DNA from: Caprimulgus europaeus
Taxonomy: Eukaryota; Chordata; Aves; Caprimulgiformes; Caprimulgidae
Assembly: GCA_907165065.1 (NCBI GenBank)
Contig: OU015524.1
Location: forward strand, 33,113,295 to 33,177,294
Reading direction: 5' to 3'
Length of the DNA: 64,000 bases
Each line of letters opens with the position of its first letter. Positions within the stretch are counted from its first letter, which is position 1. The position numbers and the translations under genes were made by a program. The notes beneath the pieces are model-generated. The model worked only from the letters and a program-made list of their open reading frames with translations, ran no database searches and was not told the origin of the DNA. Below, piece by piece: positions 41,301 through 53,300 of the stretch.

Positions 41301-44300
41301 TGATCTCTTTCCATTAATATCCCTCACATTGTTTGTCCTATGAATTATGACTTATAGGAAAATTAACTGACCACACTATACATCATACACAAGCCAGTCT
41401 TAAACAGTGCATGCTGTAAAAATATTGACATACCTCCAAGAGGTTAATATCCCTACAAATTAGAGCTTTTTTCCAGAGGAAACAGTAACACCTATTTGTA
41501 CTGTGGAATGGAAGTAGAGCTCCATTTGTTTGGTTTTTTTTTCTTTTTCATTTTTTTTTTTAAATGGGCTCTTGCCACCTAAGTCTCACTTGACTTCACA
41601 TTTCATCCTAAAATAGAAACTATTCCAAAATTTAGGGATTTATTGCAGAATTAATTAATTCTCTCATTACAGTAGTTTACCTGTAGTCACAGAATCATAG
41701 AATGGTTTGGGCTGGAAGGGACCTTAAAGATCATCTAGCTCCAACCCCCCTGCCATGAGCAGGGACACCTTGCACTAGACCAGGTTGCTCAAAGCCTCAT
41801 CCAACCTGGCCTTGAACACTTCCAGGAAGGGGGCATCCACAGCTTCTCTGGGTAACCTGTTCCAGTGCCTGACCACCCTCACAGTGAAGAATTTCTTTCT
41901 AATATCCAATCTAAACCTACCCTCTTTCAGCTTAAAGCCATTTCCCCTTGTCCTGTCATTAACTGCCCTTGTGAAAAGTCCTTCCCCAGCTTTCCTGTAG
42001 GCCCCCTTCAGGTATTGGAAGGCCACTATAAGATCTCCCCGGAGCAGTCTCTTCTCGAGGCTGAACAGCCCCAACTCTCTCAGCCTGTCCTCGTAGGAGA
42101 GGTAGTCGTCTTTTTCACACATCTGGCTGGGAGGTCACTAATAAAGCATGCAGTTAACTCATTGTTACGGCAAAGAGAAAGTTAGCAGCAGGACAGCAAG
42201 GGTTGATAGTGAGGAGAAACTTAATCATTCAACTGTAATGGTTCAGTTTGTCAAAAAAAATTCAAAATTCACCATGTAGCAGCTTATGACTGCTTCATTT
42301 CTGATCAAATGGTGGCTTTAAGTTCTTCTGTGCTTTTCTCTTAGGGTCTTAATTGCATGCTTGATTTCATTTCTAAGGATGAAAACTGCTGATGTAGCCA
42401 TGAGAGGGTTAATTATTACACACTTAAGGTACAGAAACAGCAATAAGTATTTCCAAAGACCTGTCTACTCAAAGCTCTTCTGTCAGGTCATGTGAGCAAT
42501 GGTGGCTTGGCCTCAACTTGCCTTGGTAAGGAAGAAGGGGCATGTGCTTGCGTCCAACCTTGTTTGGGCTGAACACCCTTTTGTGGCCTTATTCTTGAAT
42601 TTACTGCATGAAAACTGATGCCTCAGACTTGGGTATTACTTTCAGTAGAGACAGTTTGGGAAAGCGTTGGGGAGTTTCCATGAGGATGGAGAAAAAAGCA
42701 AAACAGAGCTTGTTGCAGACCGTGAAATCAATAAGCATTATCCAGATCCCGGCTGGGCAGAGTACAACAGGTTTTCACAAACACATGTACACAATGTGAG
42801 GACTTCTTATATTTCTTGTGACTAAAAATTTCTCAGACTGCATATTTTTAAAATATTATTTTGTAAAATAGAGGTTTATGATGAAAAGCTGCAAGGATAA
42901 ATGTAACTCTTGCTTTGCTTTTTTCCAAAACAAAAGAACAAAGACCTACCCTTCTTCACTCCCTCCCCTCCAGTTGTGTAGTGTTTCTGCTGCAATCCTT
43001 GATTAGTGTTCTGTTTTCATTATCAGCTGTAATTTTTTCATGAAAAATGTACTTAATCTGAAGAGGATAGCTCTTGTGTTATGTCTGTAGCTGTAGACGT
43101 AACAGCTGTCCATAAACCTTATGTAGAACAGCACTTTGTGCAAGTAAGGAGTGCAAATTATAATTACGGAGTCACTAATCTTGACTTGTACTTCTCTTAA
43201 ACGTAGCCTTAAGATGAAGTTTCACAAAATCAGTAGGGCAATGTGTGCACTTTGTAGAACCACTACTCTACTCAGTAAAGGAAGACAGGTATTTTATGAT
43301 GCTCAAGCCTTATTGAAGGACCTTTTTACACTCTTGTTAGAAGTCTGCTCGGAAAAAATATAAATCAAGCTACTGCTGCAAAAGTTTTAGTGCTCTGTTT
43401 ACCAGTACAGTTGTTTCTTTCCAAGTTATTTGTTTTGTTCTTTAGCATTTATCTGTTGCCTACTCTGCATCGTGTCAGTCCTTGAAGAAGTCCTGCATGT
43501 CTTTGAATGGTGAAATTTACTCTTTCTCACTTCTGTCTGAAGAATTCCTTCTCTCTTACTAAGGGTTTTTGCTGTAGGACAGTAATATGTTCTCTGATGT
43601 ATTATAGTTGTAATAAGAATTTCAGATCCAAAATCTTACCTGTAACACCATATTGTAGAAATGTTTACATTAAACTAAACCAATTAAGCTGGATCTTGGT
43701 TTAGACAGGGAGAATCATCTACACTACTATGCTGAACGTTTTGATTAAAAACTATTGCAAAGGTTGAGAACCTGTTTTAATTTACGGTTTAATTTCATTC
43801 ATACTCTGTTTTTTTTGTTTGGTTGTTTGGTTTTGTTTTGTTCTTATACCAACACTGGGGGGGTTTTTTAAAGGGCTTTTGTGGTCTTGTGTTGTAGTAC
43901 AAAAGAAAGCAATTCTAGCCCTTCTTGGCCTTTATTTTTGCAGTACAGATTGCTTTAGCTGACTCATAATAATCTGCTCATTCTTCTAGCCCATGTCTGC
44001 CTCTGTTCCCATTTCTTGAAGGTGGATGACCAGAACTGTAGAAATAGCAGCAGCTAAGTTTCACGATGCTTTGCAGAATGACAGCAAGACAATAGGAAAG
44101 GAATTTCAAGCATACAGCTCTGTTCCTTGAAGTTCTTACCCTTTTGTTTTTATTGATGTGCTGCTTTTGTTGAGATGCCTAAACTGTATATAACAAGACT
44201 GATGAGATATAACAAAAAAAACAAATTCCCTTTGCATTTACAGCTGTAGGTTTTGACAGCACTTTTATGTCAAAGAATGGGAAAGAAGAGGCAGAATAAA

Positions 44301-47300
44301 TTGCAGTGAGTGACTGGGACATCTTAAAGCTGACTTTAAAAATACCCAATTTTTGAAACATAGTTCTTCATTAATATATGTTATCCTTGAAACTAAAGCA
44401 GTAATGATTTAATGTACAATTGGCCAGGACTGTTTGCAGGCCTCTTAAATCAGCTGAGCAATAAATGTTTGAAAAAGGTGTTTATATGTTGAAGTCATGT
44501 CAAAGGCTATATTGTCATCAGATTTACCAGGTGTCCAAGTACATAGGTAATATGAACGAAAGGTCTGGTGCTATCCTTGCTAATGACTGAAATTATACCA
44601 ATAGACAAATCTAAAAGATACAGCTGGTGTGCCAGCTGATTGCTCTGTCATTACTTTTTTTTAAGCTTACAGCACTGCTGGGGCTTATCACAACTCACGT
44701 GCTTCCTGTATAAGACCTTATCTTCTCTAAATAAAAATGATAACAAAACCTATATTGCTTTCAAGGGCAGTAAGGTCCAATTTCCAGATACAGAAGTTCT
44801 GAAACTCTCCTCTTACTTCAGGCTAATTGAAGGAGAGGTTTGGTTCATAGCATAGACTGAAGGAGGAAGTTATGGAAACTAGATAAATTTTAAGCTATAT
44901 TTTGCTAGTTGATTCTCTCTTGTGGAAGGATATAATTCAACTGAGTCAGATGGTTTTCCAGTTATTCTTTTATATAGGCAGACATTTTCTGTTGTTAAAT
45001 CAACACCCTTTCCTGGAACTACTGTTTTTCTATTAACTTTCAGATGCTGCAGATGTTGGGAAGCTAGGAGGGTTAAGTGGTACATTTGTTCCCCGCCCAC
45101 TTGTTTGTCCCACAGGAGATAATTCTCTTTGCATGTCAATGGTGATTATTTCCCAGGATATTGTCCATTAACTTTTAAACTCTCAGCCCTTGTTCTCGAT
45201 GCCAGGGGACAAAAAAACCCAAACAAACCAAAAAAGAGTGCACTTGCATCTTGGGAAGCATCATGTCCTCAGGCAAGCTCTCTCGATTAAGTTTATTACT
45301 CAGCTGTAACTTTCCATGCAAAACTCAAAAATATCGATACATCTTGTGAAGCTTGTGTTCACCCTGGTGGGAATGAAAAAGTAACGTGCTAGCTACCAGT
45401 GCTGATGGAGCAGGTAATCTTGCAGTACACTACAGCAATACTGAGCCTGTCCCTCCAAGTAGAAGCAGTACTAAGGACTTGCTGTAGCTGGAGTAGAATT
45501 CCTTGCAATAATCAGCATTTACATCTGTATGAACTCCTAAAATGGTTAGCATGTGAATGTCTGGTTTTAATTGGAGGGGGCAGGGGAAGGGAGGAGAAAA
45601 GAATATTCAATATATCTAATACTAATGCTATAATATAGAAGTTATTTATCCTCACTTCTGTATCCTGTTTCATCCTCCTCGTGCTTTGTCTAATTTGCAT
45701 CTTTCCAAGCAGGGAATAGCTGGCACAATTATTTACCTTCTCTATTCCCAAGCAATAATAAAGAATTAATTTGAAGGAAGACTCACAAATTGTTTCCACT
45801 GGACGGTGTCCTGGGGCCTCCAGACTCATAAATATTAGCCACAATTAAAGTTTTATGAGTCTTTCAGGTTCAAGCAAGTACAAAGATGGTCCTTTACGTC
45901 TCCTGTAAATTCATTATTTATTGCACAGCCTTCAGATAACAAGGTAAAAGCAGGGCAGAGCAGGTATCTTCTAATTTTATGTGTAAAAACCTTTTCCCCC
46001 CTTCTTGTCTCTGACTGATTAGAGCTATACCTAGTTAATAAATTAAGATTGTACTTGAAGAGCATGATTTTGTTCTGCCCAATGTGGGTTACTTAACAGA
46101 TTGCCTTTCTAAAGGATCACTTATTCTGGTTAAATTGTAATGGGAAAACAAATGAGCACTTAATGAAATAACAAGTGTTCCTATCTGTGACAAATGTGTG
46201 TACTTTACCTTGATTCTTCTTGCCATCAAGAAAGCATATACAGTAAAGCATATACATGTACCTGTAGTACAAGCATCACTGTCTTAAGTGAGAATACCCC
46301 TCACAGGTTAAACAAATTATTTCTTCTCTTCACTGAGTTGTCAGTGTCAGCAGTTGCGGATTAAGAAAGCTTCGTGCTTGGTCCCTGTTACAAATTTTAG
46401 CTTTTTAATATTGTTCCCACACGCACATTGCACTTGCAAAAATGTAAAACAAAGCTCAGGAGAAAAAAAACTTGAAGTGCCTAGACTTTTTTAAGTTCTA
46501 TTCCTTTTGAGGCTCAGTCCACTGAGGAACTTCCTGCACTGTTTAACATGCATAATTGGTGGTGTGTTAAAATAATGATGCCAGAGAGGGGAAAAAAAGT
46601 GCTGTCATCAGTACTTGTGAGGTGAGTGAAAACTCCTTTCTACTTAGCAGAATAGTCAGAAAGAATGTCTCTTCTGCAAGGGCAGGATGGATTTTTAGGC
46701 CATTAGCCTCAAAAAGGTAACAGTATTATCTCTTCAGTTTTGTTTATGATGCCATTGCATCATAAATATATTTATGATGGCAAGTGCTTTTGAAAAACTT
46801 TGCTCACAACGTTTTTGGAAAGTCCTGGAGTCTGCAGCAGTACACTAACCCGTAGCAAGGATGTTCTTGTTTAGCCTGCATACAGGTTATTCTGGGGTTG
46901 GCTAGTGTGGATTTTGAAAAGAACAGCCAACCTGATACAGCTTCTGGTGCAAATAAGAATTCATTGGCAAGAAACTCTCTTGTTTGCAGAGATATCTTAG
47001 AGCTCACTGTTGAGCAGTTTCAGTTTGCTTTGGAATATTTCTGTGGTTTTCCTCAGTTCTGAGCACCTAAATAAACCTCAGATGAAGCTTCCTCAGAACT
47101 ACACTAAATAGTAAATATTTTCCAGCATAAAGGTATGTGTGTAGGGTTAAGATGTGAATGCCTTCTAGTGTTTCCTCAAGCTTAGTCACATTCTTTGAAG
47201 GGCATACACAGGCTTTCTTTACAGTAGAGCGATGCAGTTATTTAGTCAAGTGTATTTTCCCTCTGCTCAAGACCACTTCTGTTTTTCTCTGAGTTTTGTA

Positions 47301-50300
47301 GTATCTTGTATGCCTAACTGTGTTTAGTGCTGTGATGTTCAGGTGTTCTGACTAGACAGCTTATTTTGCTTTCCTGGCTAATCAGTAAATGTAAAGGAAT
47401 CCACAGCTCTAATCCATTACTTTCTTCATAGCATGTACTTATTTACTTTCATTGGACTCTGTTTTCAAAGTCCAGTACAAGCCAATGTATCACACTCTTT
47501 CTCCATCTTATAAAATTAGCAAAGCTGCTTAAAAAAAATAAAAAAATGCTAGGCACATTGAAGTCTAGGAACAGGAGTTTCCCCAATACTTTTAAAAATA
47601 AAATTGTGACAAAATGGCCTAATTAAGAAATCAAGACCAAGAAGTATGTAAAAAGCCTTTTAGGTGTGCTAAATCCTAAATTAACAGACACAAATGATGT
47701 CTGGTTTGCTGTCCTGGTTTTGTTTTATTTAACAAAACTATGCAATGTGACAACCAGACATGTATTTATGTGCATTCTTTAAATATCAGGCTTGGATGTA
47801 GGGACAGCTCTGTATGAAGTGGCATGAGCTGAAGGCTCTGTTAGGTAAGAAAAGTATGCTTAGATGGAAATTGAAGTTGCTGACAAACCAAAGTTAAGTA
47901 TGATGAGGCAAAGCAATAGAGTGTCTTGTTCTGTAATTCATGTATTCACTGAGAAGCACTGTTGCATGAATAGAATGAAACACAGGAGTTTCCTGGGTAA
48001 ATGAAGAATCAACAAGATTAGCTAAACTTTCCCTGCAGAGCAAGTTCAATCTTGTTCTATAATCTTTGGATAAAATGCAGTATCTACAGTGCATTTGACC
48101 TATATATGTAGCTTTCTTTATTGTATGCTAAGATACTGGTGGATCATTTAAAGTCACTTTTAGCAAATTCAAACGATTTTCAAAATTGCCTTTTTAAAAA
48201 AAAATAATAAATATGTTGAAGCCATTAAAAAGAAGAATTGAAGAGAACTTAAATAAGGTCTACTTTCTCTGAAGACTGGAAAACTGACAAGACAAAATTC
48301 TGTCTGCTGTATTGGTAGGAGTGTGAAAATACCATTCAATTCTGGATTAAATCTTGCTATTATTGGAAAGAAAACTCTCCCCTGAAGTATGTAAACGCAT
48401 ATTTTGCCAGGATTTTGTTTTTTCCCAAGTGGAAATTTTCAGAAGTTTGCTGTTTTTCCCAAGTGGTAATTTTCAAAAGTTTGCCCTTTGATAGGAACTC
48501 TATTTTAAGATTAAACTGTTGATTGAAAAATGCAAAATATGTTTTTACTTGCAATAACACTTAATCAACCATTTTATAAATGCAGTGTATGACAGCAAGG
48601 GGAAAAATTGTTCCCTGCTATTTGTAGTTGATCTATATAGGAATGTAAACACTGGGACACTTGCTTTCCAGGGTTTGATTTTATTTTTGTTCTAGTTCAA
48701 TTCATAGATAAGGGGGAAGGAATCCTGTATATCCGTATTGATCTCTCTAGCTTTCTGGGTAATGTTCATGTATGTTGGTTTTTTAAAAATTTATAATTTA
48801 CAACTATCAACACCAAACATGAGGGTTGTGGAATTTTTCAGAAGCACGAGTTAACTTTATTTCCTCAATGCCTACTTCCTATTTTTTAATTCCATTTCAA
48901 CTTTGGCCTTGTGATAGGTGGCTACTGGCCATAACCCTATTGTGCTATTAGAAACAAGCTGTTTCTGCCTCAGATTTTACATTTGTTAAAATAGACTGTA
49001 CAAGTTCTAGGAACAGCAAGAGTCTTGGAGAACCCAGCAACTCTTAGTATAGGCCAGCTGGGAAGAAATGCCGTGCACACCAGTTAATTAACTGCAGATG
49101 GAGGATACAGTGCATCAGAGAAAACCAACTGAGCACTCCTATATGCTCAGTTGGTCTGGAGGCAGACTTGTGTAGTCAACTGATGTCCTCCTTAATAAAT
49201 GTGTAATTTATTAAATCCTACCATCCTTCTGTAATGCAGGTGCTGCTGACTCATATCCTGCACCTCTTGCCCCAGCCACCTTCCAACTCAACTCTCTGCA
49301 TAGGTCAGTAAAGGACAGTAAAACTTTCACAGGTTAGCAAGACACAAGGGTGTTGCCTGTTAGACGGAGACAATATGGTTCACTTGTCTGATTTTTCTTT
49401 CTACAAAAAAGGTCGCAAACCATTCCCCACAGAAGTGAAGTAGGAAATCCAGGACTCAGCTGAAAGATTTCTTTTACATCTGGCATGGTTCTTGTCCTGA
49501 CAAACATGAAATTCATATTGCTAACACAGATAATGCTGAGAGGGAAATGAAAGGTCAGCCATCCGAAGTGCTGCTGGTTAGCTTAGTCCTGCAGGGACTG
49601 TCAAGTGGCTGAGGCAGCCCGAAAGGCTTGTTCGCTTGGCCCGGTGCAATGGCCCTGGTCATATGCCAGGGTGTTCAGTCAGCTGGGAACTCTGAGACCA
49701 AGTGAGCAATCAGGATAAGCGTGTCATTGCACTAGAGATGGGAGTGAAAACAAGGATGGCAGGAACCACGAGTCTGTGCTTTCCTAGTGACTTTGAGCTG
49801 CTCTGGAGGGGTGGATAGTTACTACCATCCTTCCCCGTGAACTCTTGCCTTGAGCCGATTATGTGCTAAATATGCCAGGTACCAAGTGGCTGGCAGAAAT
49901 ATGTGTGTCCAAATAAGGTGTCTTACATGGTTTTGTATTCTAACCTGTGGGGTTTATATTCTAATCCTCAAAGGATTTGGTTTTTTTCTCTCCAAGAACC
50001 AATGAGCTTTGATTTCTCTGTGCACAGACAAGTGTATAGCAGCCCTCCTGAAGGTGACCTTGGAATAGGTGCTCTTTCTGCTGCCTTGGTAAAATCATTT
50101 AACCTTATGTATATTCTCTCATCTTTCTGCAGCTCTGCCACATTGTGTCTCTGGCTACCAAAGTGAGCATTGTGGTATAGCAAGATTTTTCTTAGCAGTA
50201 GTGCAGCTGTCTTTGGAAATGAAGACTGGGAAGAGAGGTGAAATATTTTAAACCTCAAGAATATCTAGGTTAATATGAAGGTTTTGGAGAACCCAAACAG

Positions 50301-53300
50301 AAAATTTTAATAAATCATTACATGTACACACCTCATATATCTAGACATGAAAAGTATTTGGGGGGAACTTCTTTGAGTTTTACTCATTGCTAAAACTATT
50401 AGTTGCATAGTTGGCTTCTTTTTCTCTTTCCTTACCCAAATCCCAAGCTGCCAAGATACTCTAGTGAGGAAAATATTTTCTCTGATGCACTGTATCCTCC
50501 ATTCAGTCAGGACACATCGGGGCAGGGGATGTTGAGGGGAAGGGTAATTGGCTTTAAATATATTTTTTTTCCTTTTTTTTTAATCTCTTTCTGCAACTAC
50601 TATAACTCAGAACAATGGATTATGGTATTTATTATACTAAATATATATTTTTTGCTATATATTTGTTGCTGAAAAACTAGATGCACAAACTAATTCAATA
50701 GATGAGCTATGACAGCTGTCAGCCAGGATTAATATGAATCTACTACTTGATCTAACTAGAAAGTACTTACAAATTCAGACTCTGCCTGTGAAATAACTTC
50801 TGCTGCTTTTAATATGCAAGCAGATGTCAAAGTGCAATATACCAAAAGGGCAGGAAATTTCTGGCCATGGTGACTGTGTTGTCTGCCTGCATGGTGAGTC
50901 TGAGAAGTTGTTCTGTCAGTCTAGCTGTGACCACCCACACACTTTTTTCCTTCAAAAGGAATACTGACTGAGTACTCTTTATTTACAAATAATCCTGAGA
51001 CAATATTATCTAAGTCATCAGAACTTTGTAATGTGTATCTGATCTGGTAGCCTGACTAATTTTTTTATTATTATTATTATTGGAAAGATAAACATTAACA
51101 ATTAAATACGTTTTGATTGCATTTTAAAATGTGATTATTATAAACAGATGACTACTACTGTAACATTATAGCTGGAGCCAGAAAACTCAGGTAACCGCAA
51201 AAACCATGCAAGACAAGTAGTGCAATAGTGCAATTTTGCATGTGCAATTTGCATGGCATGGATTTTTATAATTTTATTTTTAAATTAACTTAAGAGTTAG
51301 TTTAAGCCTTTTCTTGATTTTTGTTTTTTTTTTTTAAGCCATGAAAAATATCCATGCTGTTTCTTGTAACACTTCACCTATTTGTTTTGTTCTGATGCTG
51401 CTGGATTTGGTTAAAATTAAAATCTGCTTAAGAGGAACAACAGTATTGAGTTTCATCTGATATTATAAATTTAAACCTTATTACCATGGATAACTTTATT
51501 AGGATTGGCTAAATTGTCGGTATTGTATGTACTTGTGATTAGATAATTACTTCACAGTTTTCTGGTTTTCAAATTGTGTAAAAGATTTGGATGTCAATGT
51601 GAAGAGAGATTGTTGTTGAAGTTTTATTCCTTGTAGGAAGATCTCGAAAGTACTTGGTAGATTTGTAATTCTCAGTAGTTTTCTGTGCATTAAATGTTTA
51701 CATCTTTGATTAAAAGAACTTGAGAAAGAAGCAAATTACTGCATATTCCTTCAGAGTCAGAAGTGGAGACAAAGCCTAGGAATCCTGAAAGGATGCATCA
51801 GTTATTGCTTTGATGGACTCTACTTTTGGATGCAGCATTCGGCTGAGATTGTCCTTTATGCACATGGTAATACTCTGAGAGTAGAATGAAAGCCACTTCT
51901 GATTAATAGTTCACTTACATCTTCTTTATTATGGACAAACATGTTGCAAAAGATAATTCTTCATACCACTGGGAGAAACTTAAAACTACCATTAGACTTA
52001 TATGTCAGATCTCCAGGGAATGCCTTGAATAACATGGAACACTTTATCCTCTTCAAAAGAGACCTGGCACTGAGCAGGATCTGGGTGTTCTTATTGCATG
52101 TAATAGGGTGCCTGTGGGGTGGGATCTGTTGCTTTAGTTTATATAGCCTGTTTATTGTCTTGTGTCTTTTGTCTGGCCTATCTGTCCATCTTGTCATAAG
52201 TACTCCAGAAACCTTTTTCTTTCCTATTGCTTATTGTTATCAGACCCAGCTAATCCTTATTCAAGTGTCTAGGGTTTCATGCCAAATATGAAATTATTTC
52301 TATTTGAGATGTAAAACCTGTATCACAGCTTTCTTACAGTTCTTAAATCTTAGAACAACACTAATCAGGTGTGGATCCATGCACCAATACATGCTGGGGG
52401 CCACCTAGCTGAAAAGCAGCTTTGCAGAAAAGGACCTGAGGGTCCTGGTGGGCGTCAAGTTGAACATGAGCCAACAAGATGCCCTTGTAGCAAAGGTGGT
52501 TAAAGAGATCCTGGCTGCATTAGGCAAAGCATTGCCAGCAGGTCGAGAAAAGTGATACTTCCCCTCTGCTCTGTACTGGTGAGGCCATGCTTGGAGTACT
52601 GCTTCTGGTTCTGAGCTCCCCAGTAGAAGAGAGACATGGGGCGTACTGGAGAGAGTCCAGCAAAGAGTCACCGAGATGATGATCAAGGGACTGGCGAATG
52701 TTCCAGTCCTCCTATGAGGAAAGACAGAGAGCTGGGACTTTTCAGTTAGGAAAAGAGAAGGATCAGGGGGATCTCATCAATGTATATAGGTACCTGAAGG
52801 GATGGTGTAAAAGAACATTTTCTTTTTTTTCCTAGGAAGAAAGCATATCAAAACAAAGGCATCTCTGATGTTGCCTAACAGATTTACCTGGCAAAAAACC
52901 CCCATATTTGCTCTTCAGTTGTATAGTGTCCACTTACATTGTTGAAGCCAAAATATTTAATTATTTCAGTATGGGTAAGAGTTATAGTTCTTGGAAAGCA
53001 GCTACGTATTTCCCACTGCACCAAAGCTATCTAAGCATGTTTTGTGACCATCTTTGTTCCTGCAGCTGGGATGCATGTATGGCGTGCAGCAATGCACATC
53101 CAGGCTTTTTGAAGGCATAAAGTAACTTAAAAGACTAGACTGTAGGTTGTAGGTAATTGTGTGCTAATAGCAGATAGCTGTGTGCAACTAGGGACAGGAG
53201 GAGTGGCAGCTTTGGCTGGAGAGTATCTGTGGTTCTCTATATAAAGTGTTTATATAACTCAGAGCTGGCCATCTCTCCCCTGAAATGTTAACTGCCTGGG

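Noticed and set aside
51941-52291. 116-residue hydrophobic open frame in intron 1
   Set aside because: Hydrophobicity follows from T-rich DNA; no pore motif or conserved membrane-protein signature, and no splice sites that would join it to KCNK5.
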